In this document: piece by piece, positions 26,711-38,075 of the stretch
Layout: each line of letters begins with the position of its first letter
Position numbering within the stretch: position 1 is the first letter of the stretch
Assembly: GCF_001949145.1 (NCBI RefSeq)
Contig: NW_019091376.1
Location: 1,484,314 to 1,544,313 of the forward strand
DNA: 60,000 bases
Direction of reading: 5' to 3'
From: Acanthaster planci
Taxonomy: Eukaryota; Echinodermata; Asteroidea; Valvatida; Acanthasteridae
Notes under the pieces: model-generated
What the model was told of the DNA's origin: nothing
Seen by the model: only the letters and a program-made list of their open reading frames with translations
Databases searched by the model: none
Translations under genes and position numbers: made by a program

Positions 26711-27474
26711 CAGCACTGCTGAGGACATGATTTTATGCTAACAGAGACTCCGCATATTTCTTGGATACTGTAAGCAGTAAGCCCATGTCATCAAGCAAGC
26801 CCACCCAGCCTAGACTGAAGAACCCCACCAACCATGAGACTAAGTTTGGCTCTGTAAATTTCCATCACATACCACAAACTACAAGTAAGACCCTGTCCCG
26901 CCCACTGAGCCCAGCCAACACCCCCTCCCCCAAGCAAGCTCCTCTCAGCTGGTCTTCCTACATGTATCAAATAAACCCTGCCCAGTTTAGTTGCCCCTAG
27001 CCTACCAAGCAACCCTTGTCCAGCCTAATCGCCGCACCGAACAGACCCCCTCTCAGTCCAGTCGCCCCGCTGGGCCAATGGAGCAACTCCTGCTCAATCC
27101 GATTCCCATGCCAAATATACCCTTGCTATTCCAACCGTACAATGTATGCTCAGCCCAAAATTTGTTTCGTTATTTTGACTGCTTGACCGCCTTTGTCTAC
27201 CGTATATGCACATCTGCTTAGAAAACAGCCTGGAAGTTGATTTGTGAACTTATCAGAAAGGATGACTTGTCTCGTTAGTTGATTGTACAAACATTTTAGG
27301 TGCCAGAAAAGTCCAGTTGTGTCAATGAGCAGGTGGGTTGAGCTGTCTGAATGGGCAAGTTTTTCTATTACCGTATGGATAATGTAGGCTCAGCTACATA
27401 CATGGTTCAATAAATAACATTTTTGTCCAATAATGCAATGGAACAAGGTGGATATTTTTCCATTGATTTTGCAG
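26711..27474 (+). other. Noncoding, C-rich segment before the cathepsin A-like gene
   Basis: A C-rich stretch (about 26780-27100) with repeated CCCAGCC / CCAACC motifs is followed by AT-rich sequence and a good branch/acceptor region ending TTTTGCAG at 27474. The short Pro-rich open frame here looks compositional. Confidence 0.5.
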
Positions 27475-27495
27475 ACTTTAAGCAAGTGCCCCAGC

Positions 27496-30400
27496 ATGGA
27501 ATGGATTACCACTTTCATCGCTTTGCTCAGCCTGGCATCCATCAGTCTGTACCAGGCTAGTGCTGCCTCTAATCCAGATATCATCAAGGCCATGCCTGGA
27601 TTGCTGAAGCAGCCAAGCTTTGACATGTTTTCAGGCTATCTGGATGGCACAGGCACGAAGAAGCTGCATTATTGGTGGGTATGGTGTACATATGTGCTGC
27701 AGTGAGAGAAAAACTGCAATCTTCTGATGGCACTTTTCCACCCTGTGTAACCTAGTATTGATCAGCCATTGCAATTTCAGTGTGCTGGAAAAAACATGAA
27801 TCAAGACTTTCCAAGCTTGAGAGAGAATACTTGAAAATTTTGTGCCTTTGTAAATCCCCATGGGCTTCGCACAGCCACCAGCAAGTGACTTCATTTGTTC
27901 ACACACAAGTCTAGAAGTCTTTTGAGCAGCTCCGTATTCTGCGTTGTTGCTTAGAAATACAAGTATCAATGTGTTGGACTCTTTCCAAGGTTTGCAGGTT
28001 TTGTGGGCTTGTTCTCGAGCAAGATACATTATGTCAGTCGCTTCTCCCGAAACTTACAGAACTTACTCATGACTGAAAAATGATGGTAAAATGTTCAACT
28101 GTAGTTGGTATCCTTGTGCCTTTTTGTCCTCCAGGTACATTGAGTCCGAGCATTCGGTGACAGATCCACTCATCATCTGGCTGAGCAGTGGACCAGGCTG
28201 TAGCACCATCTACAGTGCCCTCACTAGCAACGGTCCGTTCAGGGTCCAGCCGGACGGTGCCAGTCTGGAGTACAACCCGAACAGTTGGAATCTGGTGAGG
28301 ATAACAAAGCTGCTAGGATGCTTTGAACGAAGAATCTCTTGTAGCTTAGATTATCGGGGGGGGGAGAGAGTCACCAGACATTTTACAGACAACTTTCGTA
28401 ACAGCTCAAGAGATTCTTCTCTTATGTTGTCATTGTTATCTTAGGCTGTGATTACCTTGAAGGACTTTTAAGTTTTTTTCTGGAATTTATCACAAGAGCC
28501 TTTAAACTTGGGCAAGCACATGACAACAAAATAACTTCAGAAGTCAATTTATAAGTTGGTCCTGATTTTGATTTGGTTTGTATGAAAAATTTACATTTTA
28601 AGCACAAGATGTAGAAAAGTATGTATTAGAATGTACATCTTCCTTCTATAGACCATACATGTATTTGTAGATCAGCCACGCTACTACTTCTAAGAACTTT
28701 AAATTTGTTTTAATTTTGAACTTGAAGTTTGGTTTTTGATTCCGACAGAATGCCAATTTATTGTACATCGATGCTCCAGTTGGGACTGGTTTCTCATATT
28801 CTCTTGACAGCTCATACGCCTCAAATGATACAGAAGTAAGTTTTATGACTTGTGAAATTATTGGTTACAAATCATTTGATTCTAATGAATTCAAGTCCAG
28901 TCAAGACACATTCATTTTGTGTCCTTGATTTCTTTCACTCAAGTTGCTGAAGAATTTTTTTCTCATTATTTAGACAGAGACTTGAGTAAAGTTTGCTCTT
29001 ATGAAGACTGTTTAAAAGAAGAGAAAAAACAGCTAAACGTGACTGTGTTTCAAAATGTTTGTTGCAGATGGTCAATTGCTTGTGTGCCAAGAAATCCTCA
29101 CTCTTACAAAGAGGGCCAATTTCCATTAAAACTCCACGAGCTTAATTTGTCAACCTTGGCTGGGTACGATTGAAATTCTTTACTTTTGAAATACAGAGTT
29201 CATCATCGAAATGGAGCATCCAAGTATAAAAGTCTCAATCACTGAGTTGAGCAACAAGTCTGACTCAGCTATGTCCTTCCATTGTTTTGATTGTTCATTT
29301 TGCTTGTAATCATTCAAAGGTGACAGAGGATCACTTCCAGGCTCTTCTGTCCTTCTTCACCAAGTACCCCAACAGCACACTCAATGTCATCTACATAGCT
29401 GGGGATGGGTACAGCGGGGTCTATGCACCCCTTCTACTAGCCAAACTGGACAGTGTCTCTCAGAAACTACCACTGCAGTTCGGGGTAAATACCAGACACA
29501 ATCAGACTGGAATATCTCAGCTCCAAGTCTACAGCCTCAAAAGCCAAGTCCAAAAATACTGAGCCCCTTTAGCAAAGGGGAAAAACCATGAGTTTCTTTG
29601 TCGTAGAATGGTTAAATCATTGATATTACCAAAGATAAATACCAAAAAAATGAACATACAATTTCAAGAGTATCTCCTATTTCTAAACTCTTTGGTCAGT
29701 CTTTGGTCAGTCTGATAACAGTTTTGAACACAGGTTTTACATGCTCTTTTTTTCCTTGTTGCAGGGCATTGCCATTGGTAATCCTCATACTAGTCTAGTA
29801 TTGCAAGACAACTCGCTTATTTATTTTGCTTATCACCATGGCATTATTGGGGACAAGTAAGTAGAACACTTCATGTGAGACTTACACTTGCACATGCGAT
29901 AACATTCTCCCTAGTCTCGTCCTATAAATGAGTGTTTTTGTGACAGCATATGGTGGCATTTTTCAAATCAAGCTGAAAAATATTTCTGAATGTATCTACC
30001 ACCCACCTCTGTTGGGCCACTGTCATCTTGGATGTGTCAGAAATGAGGCATTTTGAGCTGTCATATTTTCAAAGTTTTCACTAATGATTAATATTTGCCA
30101 ACTTAAATTTCATTTTCTGAAAGGTAGTCAGGAGTGTTTTCCCAGTGATGAATGTACAATGTAATCTTACTTGCAGTTATATGTATGGCTTTATTGACTG
30201 CTTTTTAATTGAAGAAATAAGTTGTTAATAGGAATTCGAATACAAGCTGGGCGATAACATGCTTGTTTCGTATTGACAGGCTCTGGTCTGTGCTTAGCAT
30301 GTCCTGTTGTCCACAGGGGAAATGTAACTTCCACAACAACACCAATAAGCAGTGTGAAAGTGCCGTAAGTTGACTTTGTTGAAAGCATTTAAAATAAAAC

Positions 30401-33400
30401 TGGTGGTGACTTACAAAAGTGTCAGTGATATCTATGGAAATTGAAAACGGAGAATTTTTCAAAATACACCTTTTGATGCTGTGGATTATCATTACGAATT
30501 GTAAAGAATGATGAAAATCTGACAAATCAGTCTGTATTGGAGGTAGTAGGAACACCCCTCTCCGAATAAAAAAGAAATGACAAGAAATCTTTATCAAACT
30601 GGCTGCCGTAAGTGGCTTGCAGAGACCCAATTTGTCTCAAAAATTTGAGAGAATTGTCATTTATTGTGCACAGGTAAACGAAACAGTGCATGATGTGCTT
30701 AACATCGGTATTAATCCCTACAAAGTCAATGGTGACTGTGCTGGCGGAGTACCTGTGTCCTCAGGAATGGCTGGTCGGGATGGATTCTACCATTATCCAC
30801 CGGGGATGCAGCATATATTTGCCAAAAGTAATCTCATTCAGAAGCAGCAAAAGGTATTAAGGTAGCATGTGTATGAAGTTTCTATAAAGATTTTCATTGA
30901 TCTGAAGTGCTCAACCTTGTCATTGGAGAAGCAACTTATGCCCAGTTGTTAACCACCCCTTCTCCCAAAAAATTACTCCATATGAAAAAACAGTTGGAAA
31001 ATGAACTTGTGAATCTGTTTAAGCATCACTAGAGCAACTGATTTTCTGTTTCAAAAATGGGCAAATTTTCCATTTTGTAAAATCCCAAATTCCGCTTCAG
31101 AAATAAAATTCAGTTTCATACCTTATAGCATAAAAAAGGAGAGCGAGTTTTAAACTATGTGCATGCAAACCGTTTGCCCAACCTTACCCCCCCCCAAAAA
31201 AGGAAGAAAAAAGTACCGTGTTTGGAAATACTCTGCAATGTTTCTAACGTTTTTGGGGTGATAATTTTTTACTGTGAAAATTTTGTAAAAATCTACTAGA
31301 CAGCTGTGGCATCCCCTCGATTTGTCACCAGCATGACTGTCAGAAACTTATTACAATCAATTTACGGACAAATCATTTGTCACTCCTTGTGTACAAGATC
31401 AGATTACATTTAATGCATGTACAGAGCAGTCATAGAGTAGGTAGGGCACACAACAGCCATTGATCATAATATGTTAATGTTGGCCATCAAACCGCCATTT
31501 TTATTTGGCAGTGGTGTGACAAAATTCGGAAAATTAACGTTAGATCTGGGCCTTAAAATGCCTTAAATGTTTGTGAGTGAAACCTTTGCTCTTCGTCAAA
31601 AACTTCCAAGGGCCTATTCAGCTATGGTGCACCAAGCTCACTAGGTTTCATTTAATTCACTTAAAACGCAAATTGTTTTCTGTTTTACTGCCATGGTTTG
31701 ATCGTTTCGCCATGCTGTATAGCCTCATCTCAAGGTGTCTATGCGGACTCACAGAGTATTTAATAGAGAATTAAAGGGATTTTGTAAGGAAACTTGATCA
31801 CAGATTTCCCAGGCATCAACGTGTCTATGCAGACCACAGACTTGGCAGTGCGTAGAATATGCCTGTACAGTTAATACAGGCTTTTTTTCTTGTCTCTGGG
31901 TAGCACATTAAAGGGATTCCGTCATGGAAGCTCAAAGCAGACCTGACCTGCATCAACACTACTGCCGTGACCAAGTATCTCAATGATCGTGATGTCCGTT
32001 CAGCCCTGCATATAGGAGACGATTTCCCCACATGGGAAGTGTGCAAGTAAGTACAGAAAGCAGTGCTGACTAGAACACAGCCTGAAATGGGCTCACATTT
32101 GAGCGTGCAGAGAAAGTTGTATCTGTGCATTATTATCTTTAGCCGCATTCCGCTCTGAAGTTGGAGTACATGTTGCTGAGTTTACCACTTACAGTTTGTG
32201 GAACACAATGGGGTTCTGTTAGCCGCAAGCCGTGTCCAAATTGCTTGGCTATGGCTAGAAACAACGCACACACCCATGGAAGCCCCAGGCCAAGTGATTC
32301 AGCCATTTCCTTTAGATTTGCATGTTAACGTTGGCTGTGGTAAGATCATTGAAACGTAGCCTTGGTTTTATGACATTAAGACAGTTGTCACCTTTCTGCT
32401 TGTGTGGAAACAGCTTCTTGATCTTAACATTTGCTTCATTCGAGTCATGACACTTTGTTTCTTGTGCCTGTTCAGTGCCACCGTTGATCAACTGTACACT
32501 CGACAGTATCCTGACATGTCCAGCGTATACACAGACCTCCTGAACACATTTGTAAGTAAGAGTTTTCTTTGGCAGAGTTTGGTGTGTGTAGACGGAGCAT
32601 CAGATCTTACACGTCAGTTGCTTTGCACCCAAAGATGTAACATTTTGATTGCCAAGATTTGCTGAAAAATATCCAGTCATTGTGACCATTATGCATTTCT
32701 GTCTGTCAGTCTAAAAAAGTGCCCAGGATACTAGCACTGTAGCTAAGGCTGGAGAAACCCTGTAGAGATATGACAAAGAAATGTTCACCTCTGCAGCAGG
32801 GAGGATAGAACCTAGACAAATATTAAGGTATGAAGACCTAATCCATGTCGGCCTGGTTGGGATTCTAACCTAGGTCACAAAGTTGGAAGTAAGGAAAGTA
32901 ACTATTGTGCCCACCTAACTCTTGAACCAGTAATGTGTCCTTTGGCTTCTCTGAGTATCTCGCAGCCTCCGGCCTGTTCGTTGTTCATCCATGAAGTCCC
33001 TTTTCCAAATTGATACCAGCCTGTTTGGGGGATTTTTTAACGTACAGAAGTACCGCCTGTTAGTCTACAGCGGAGACCAGGATGCCACTCATAACTTCCT
33101 GGGCAATGAGTGGTTTGTGACCAATCTAAGAAGGGAGGCCGAGGTTCAGTGGCGACCTTGGCTGTACAAGAACGCTGACGATCAAGACCAGGTAGCAGGC
33201 TTTGTCAAAGAGTATGACAACATTGCCTTCCTCACCATCAAAGTAAGTGTATTGCCATGTTGACTGAGCCAGTTGGGTATTCCAAATGTACATGCTCATA
33301 ATGAATTGTGTCCGAGGTCATTCACGAACGGCAATACGCATGCACAAAGACTGCCCTATAGAGGTTATGCATTAACACGTCAGGGGGCAAGAGCTTTGTA

Positions 33401-34073
33401 TCACTGGGATAGGCTAAAGTAAACCTTTTGTGCACTCATTGTAACTAAATTAAAATAACAAAAACAGCCTCCAAGACACCACAGAGATGCCAGCAACACA
33501 TAACCTTTGCCAGTATGGCCATTTGCTGACCTGCACACATGCTGTTTGTTCTCAAATGACGTTGCTTTTTTGAAATACCGTTGCAGCCCACTGTATTTAT
33601 TCTTTGGCACTCGCCATGTAAGTAAATCAAGTCAGTGAAACGGTTGGTACACATAATTTTTCTTAAATGTGTTCAGTTTTCCAGTAGGCGGGAGGCCTCA
33701 ATAAAGAACTTCATGGAAAACACTCTGTAAGAGTGAGCTTGTGTGTTGTCTCTGTTTTTTAACAGGCTATATTTGAAATTTAATTTGTAGAAGTCGTAGT
33801 CATTTTGCCCAATTGTTATTGTTCCATGAGCCAGGCACCAAGATTTGATGTTTGAAAAAGTTCTACAAAAAACTCTGGAAGTGTGAAAATAGTCTGAGAT
33901 AACAACACTTCTCTAATGGTTGGTATATTTTTTCATGTGGATTTTGGGTACTTCATTTTTTTTTTTTGGGTTAAATTTTGTATGATCAGAATGCAGGTTT
34001 CTGGGCACCAAGGGATCAACCTCTGGCCACCGGCCTTCTCATCTACAATTTCATCAACAAGAGGCCATATTGA
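27496..34073 (+). CDS. Cathepsin A-like serine carboxypeptidase (S10) with lost catalytic Ser and His
   Basis: Exons: 27496-27674, 28135-28294, 28749-28835, 29320-29484, 29765-29856, 30280-30364, 30674-30853, 31904-32046, 32476-32551, 33048-33242 and 33990-34073, all GT-AG with matching phases; 481 codons, full family length. The start ATG opens a hydrophobic signal peptide (residues 1 to about 24), implying secretion or lysosomal routing. Cathepsin A-specific stretches are PGLLKQPSFDMFSGYL, LEYNPNSWNL, ANLLYIDAPVGTGFSYS, CAGGVP, the paired-Cys segment CCPQGKCNF, CINTTAVTKYL (conserved N-glycosylation site) and C-terminal NKRPY. The GESYAG nucleophile motif is GDGYSG (Ser to Gly, residue 172), GAGHMVP is NAGFWAP (His to Phe, residue 458), and WLNGGPGCSS is WLSSGPGCST; GDQD keeps the Asp. 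The frame has no stops or frameshifts, so a pseudoenzyme is inferred. Chaperone, binding or decoy roles are possible but unproven. Confidence 0.95.
29320..29484 (+). CDS. Exon 4 of cathepsin A-like gene: nucleophile exon, Ser replaced by Gly
   Basis: It encodes residues 143-197. The codon at 29407-29409, where S10 peptidases have the catalytic Ser of GESYAG, is GGG (Gly 172) within AGDGYSGVYAP. The surrounding fold residues (YAPLL, KYPNS) are well kept. Confidence 0.95.
32719..32935 (-). mobile_element. tRNA-derived SINE, copy in cathepsin A-like intron 9
   Basis: Read on the minus strand, a B-box-like GGTTAGAATCCC follows an A-box-like region, then a body with ACATGGATTAGGTCTTCA and a 3' domain GGGTTTCTCCAG..TAGCTACAGTGC..CTGGGCAC. 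The body and 3' domain match the element at 50288-50515; the B-box plus GGATTAGG part also matches 43560-43710. The family is therefore a real dispersed SINE. Confidence 0.7.
33990..34073 (+). CDS. Last exon of cathepsin A-like gene: His replaced by Phe
   Basis: It encodes residues 455-481 plus TGA. The acceptor ends at 33989 and the phase matches the preceding exon. NAGFWAPRDQP aligns with GAGHMVPTDKP of cathepsin A; codon 33999-34001 (TTC) takes the place of the catalytic His. An alternative acceptor AG at 33995-33996 would read a non-homologous frame. Confidence 0.9.
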   Translation, partial: NAGFWAPRDQPLATGLLIYNFINKRPY

Positions 34074-34590
34074 GATGCCCATGGTCATCCACATCAAGCC
34101 TAGTAGCAGGTGCCAGGATGAGTGCAGAGCAGTTGGGGCCGTCACCTAAAAGGGGGCAAAGCTTTCTGGGGGAGGGGCGCTCCTCTTTGTTAGCAGCAAA
34201 CTGATTAATTATTAGTGGTGGAAGGTGTCAATTCTGAGGTGTTTCATTCAAAGTGAGAAGTTTCATCCTGTCCATCTGTGTTTTCTGTCTCTTTTATGGG
34301 GGGGGGTAGCCTTTCTCCACCCCACCTGACATGCACAAGTGCAATTGCACTAATCACAATTGCCACTTCTTAAATACATTGTCTCAAGAACTATACCCAT
34401 GCTTGACGTGGCTTGTTCAAGTGTGTTATTTTGCTAATTGCTCAAACAGATTGGATTTTTGAGAAAAATCCCCCCCCTCAAAAAAATGAAATTTTTCTCA
34501 GGGTGAAAGTTAATCGCTGGGCAGTCAGTGCAGAGTCAAATCACACACTATCAAAGTGAACTGTGCCAGAGGCTTTCCTCTTCCATTGCT

Positions 34591-34955
34591 CATAAGCCTT
34601 TTGCGAGGTAAATATGAATAAAATCTGGTACACGGAGTTATCAGATTGCACATAAACATAGCAATTTGAATTCCCCAGACTAAAGACACTGTTGCTGTAC
34701 CTCGTGACTGGGGGCAAGCTTTGACATAGCGACCACCATGTCTGGAATGGCCTGGTTCCTTTGTGCCCGTCTTATCCATTGAAAACAGTGTATTGGTGCA
34801 AGGTGTCTCTCATGTAACTAAGCAAAAGCTAACCTCCAAATCACAAAGTATAGCAACGGCGTCTTAAGTACGGAGGATTCAAATTGTAATGTTCACAGGA
34901 ATTTAAAGAACTCAGTGACCAGATTTTAATCAAATGTAACTCGCAAAAGGCTTAT
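34591..34955 (-). mobile_element. Terminal-inverted-repeat MITE, family B copy 2
   Basis: The ends CATAAGCCTTTTGCGAGGTA and the complement of ACTCGCAAAAGGCTTATT form about 35-bp inverted termini that both continue into AAAATCTGGT. Inner inverted arms start CTAAAGACACTGTTGC (about 34680) and end near 34868. It is the reverse complement of copy 1 at 25995-26710. Confidence 0.8.
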
Positions 34956-35019
34956 TTACCTAATGGGGATGTGTATACCTGTACTGTTCAGCATTATATG
35001 CCTAGTGCTTTCTGGGAAG

Positions 35020-35110
35020 ATGTCTCCAAACCTCGGTGGTTGGATTTGAACCCACGACCCTGTACTTACTAGTGCAGTGGTCTTAGTTGTAGGGCCACCC
35101 ATTTAGCAGC
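35020..35110 (-). mobile_element. tRNA-derived SINE-like fragment
   Basis: The minus strand reads a B box GGGTTCAAATCC downstream of an A-box-like CCTACAACTAAGACCACTGC. It lacks tRNA acceptor pairing, so it is a decayed SINE head. Confidence 0.5.
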
Positions 35111-36692
35111 TGGTACCGTGATGATTGGATGATCATGTGTTAATTGTGGACATTTGTTGAAATTATCTCCTTCAGTATTACACCGAGATCTTGTATTGTG
35201 ATAGTCTTATATGTATCACACCGAGTCATATTTTACTTTTTACATAATGACATCAGTGTCTAATGAATTTTGCTGTTACTTGGCATGATGACCTGTGAAG
35301 AATTAACTTTTATACAATTCCGATTGGCAGGAATTTGAAAGAAATTCAGTACTAAGATACATTGACTGAGGCAGCTGTATGGGAGATATTTAAACTTATG
35401 AAACTCAACATTGTTATAATTCACAACTAAAGTCAACTAAAAGTGAGCTGCTGCACGGGACTCTCTTTTGACTTGAAAAAAATTCAGCCCTTTTTAATTG
35501 ATCCATGTGATCTTTTCGTTTGAACATTCAGCCTGCTGTGGCCTAACAGCAGCTAGAAATAAATTTCTACTGTACATTTTATATGCTTCATACCTTGGGT
35601 GCAGAGTGCTGAAGACTATTTTTCTAGGTTTTACTTTACATTGTATGTCGTGGAAATCAGACAAAAGAATGGTTTTTGTGAGTGTACCCTCTAGAATTGA
35701 GATGAAAGAGGTGTAAAAAGGGGCCCTTGGGTGACAAATGTATTTATTTCAGCGTACACCCAACAAGAAGTCTGATAACTTGATTTATATTTCCGACACT
35801 CTTAATACATTGAAATTTATACAAAGTAATCATTGTATACATTTCTGTGTTGTGTGTCCGCACTTTCATTGTTGGGTCTACATTGTTCCCCTTCATTTCT
35901 ACCCACAAGGACAGCATTCAAGGAAGCAGGTTAATGTTAATAACAGTATTTTTGTCTTTACCACAATAAACTGTACAGTTTTATCACATAGATCATGGAA
36001 GTCAAAGGACAGCTGTATGTGCAAGTGTTGCTGTGCGCTATTTATTTTCCAACTTTGCTGAGCTTCAAGACATAACACAGGTTTGCATAAAAACTGTTTT
36101 AAATTAATTACGCATACATCAGAAACTGTGCAAAAAAATGCATTCTAAGAATAAATATTTTGGATCAGAAAGAATCACAAATATGTGGAATTTGTAAGTT
36201 TTTATAAATACTCCGGGGCCTGCGTGTAAACATTTTCTATGTAAAACGTTTCCCTCATTACTCTCCAGCAATTCATTGCCACATGTACCGTACCATTTTA
36301 CGTACAAAGCTAGTCTTTCCATTCTATTCTTGTTAATTTACTTATTTTTGTAACTAATCTTTTAATATGCTCCATGATTTAAAATTACACTTGTAAATTG
36401 ACAAGTGAGGATTACCATATCTTGATAATAAAAAAACCACCCTTTATGTCAACATCAAACAATGCATACTGTTACATGTTTTTATACAGTAAGAGCCAAG
36501 TGGCCATTCAGCAATTAGTGAAGACTTTTTAGTTCCAGCTCTGATATATTTCACTCTGTATAACCTTTAAATATACATGTACATGTATCTGTCAACTGTA
36601 AGGGCTATTTCCAGTACTTACAAGATCACAGAGTAAAACTACATAAATTAGATTGGTGGGTATGCTTACATATACTGTACATGTGTTGAGCA

Positions 36693-36725
36693 CAATTACG
36701 GTTGTCAAAAAGACAACCGTAATTG
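36693..36725. repeat. Perfect 14-bp hairpin with A5 loop
   Basis: CAATTACGGTTGTC (36693-36706) and its exact complement (36712-36725) are separated by AAAAA. It is a strong cruciform or RNA hairpin, unconnected to any gene I can see. Confidence 0.85.
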
Positions 36726-37258
36726 ACATGAGAGGGAAAACACTAAGCACATTATACAACACAATATCCTTCATGCAGTACAAACGTGATCCAATTTTGG
36801 TAAATTTTCACTTTTACCACAGTCACTTGCTAACGCCAGTAATTTTTCAAATTCAAAATAAAACCCTGGTTTTAATATGCTGAACATTCCATGCATTTTG
36901 AACACTGTCAATAAACACATGATCAGAGAGGAAATGACCTCCCCAATATCCTCAGACTGTTGAAAACTGTCACTATCACCTGATCAGTCTGTATTAAAGC
37001 TCAAAACAAACTCTATAGTATTAAATGTTGTGACAATTGTGTAGCATTGCCTAGTACTGCCTTGTATAGCCACGCATTGTTACATCCAACCACAATGGCT
37101 TCATGCATAAACAAATGATCGTCCTTGGGTGACAAATCAAGTATGTGACATTCACTTGCTCAAGCACATCTAGCAGAGAGTATGCACAACACTAATTTGA
37201 GATAAAATGAAACTGTGCCTTCACATTCACTAGTTGTAAAAAAATCAAGGGATAAGTG

Positions 37259-38075
37259 GTACCATGCTCGCTTGAAAGCCTTGCGTACTGTGGTGGCACC
37301 ATGCTCACTTGAAGGCCTTGCGTACTGTGGTGGCACCATGCTCGCTTAAAGGTTTTGCATACTGTGGTGGCACCATGCACACTTGAAGGCCTTGCATACT
37401 GTGGTGGCACCATGCTCGCTTGAAGGCCTTGCGTACTATGCTCACTTGAAGGCCTTGCGTACCGTGGTGGCACCACGCTCACTTGAAGGCCTTGCGTACT
37501 GTGGTGGCACCATGCTCGCTTGAAGGCCTTGCGTACTGTGGTGGCACCATGCTCACTCGAAGGCTTTGCATACTGTNNNNNNNNNNNNNNNNNNNNNNNN
37601 NNNNNNNNNNNNNNNNNNNNNNNNNNNNNNNNNNNNNNNNNNNNNNNNNNNNNNNNNNNNNNNGCATACTGTGGTGGCACCATGCTCGCTTGAAGGCCTT
37701 GCGTACTGTGGTGGCACCATGCTCGCTTGAAGGCTTTGCATACTGTGGTGGCACCATGCTCACTTGAAGGCTTTGCATACTGTGGTGGCACCATGTTCGC
37801 TTGAAGGCCTTGCATACTGTGGTGGCACCATGCTCGCTTGAAGGCCTTGCATTCTGTGGTGGCACCATGCTCACCTGAAGGCCTTGCATACTGTGGTGGC
37901 ACCATGCTCACTTGAAGGCCTTGCGTACTGTGGTGCCACCATGCTCACTTGAAGGCATTCCGTACTGTGGTGGCACCATGCTCGCTTGAAGGCATTCCGT
38001 ACTGTGGTGGCACCATGCCCGCTTGAATGCCTTGCGTATTGTGGTGGCACCATGCTCACTTGAAGGCCTCGCATA
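37259..38075. repeat. 37-bp minisatellite, about 22 units, containing an assembly gap
   Basis: The unit starts GCACCATGCTCGCTTGAAGG and continues into CCTTGCGTACTGTGGTG; spacing is 37 bp throughout, with a few point variants (Cg/Ca in GCTCRCTT, GCGT/GCAT) and one shortened unit near 37436. Bases 37577-37663 are N, so copy number is unknown. Long open frames on both strands are artefacts of a stop-poor unit whose length is not a multiple of three. Confidence 0.95.

Larger units (their letters stand above)
34074..37258. other. Intergenic region between cathepsin A-like gene and minisatellite
   Basis: No coding exon is recognised. It contains MITE family B copy 2, a SINE-like tRNA remnant near 35.05 kb and a perfect hairpin at 36.7 kb. 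The first AATAAA after the stop (34617-34622) lies inside the MITE and may serve as the poly(A) signal of the upstream gene. Confidence 0.5.

Noticed and set aside
33916-34149. Alternative frame at the 3' end of the cathepsin A-like gene (acceptor AG at 33995-33996)
   Set aside because: It would lose the conserved C-terminal match ending NKRPY; the acceptor at 33989 keeps phase and homology.
37192-38074. Long minus-strand open frame of Ala/Arg/Pro/Ser/His repeats (up to 239 codons)
   Set aside because: It is a translation of the 37-bp minisatellite through the gap; similar frames are open on both strands and no start or splice context supports it.
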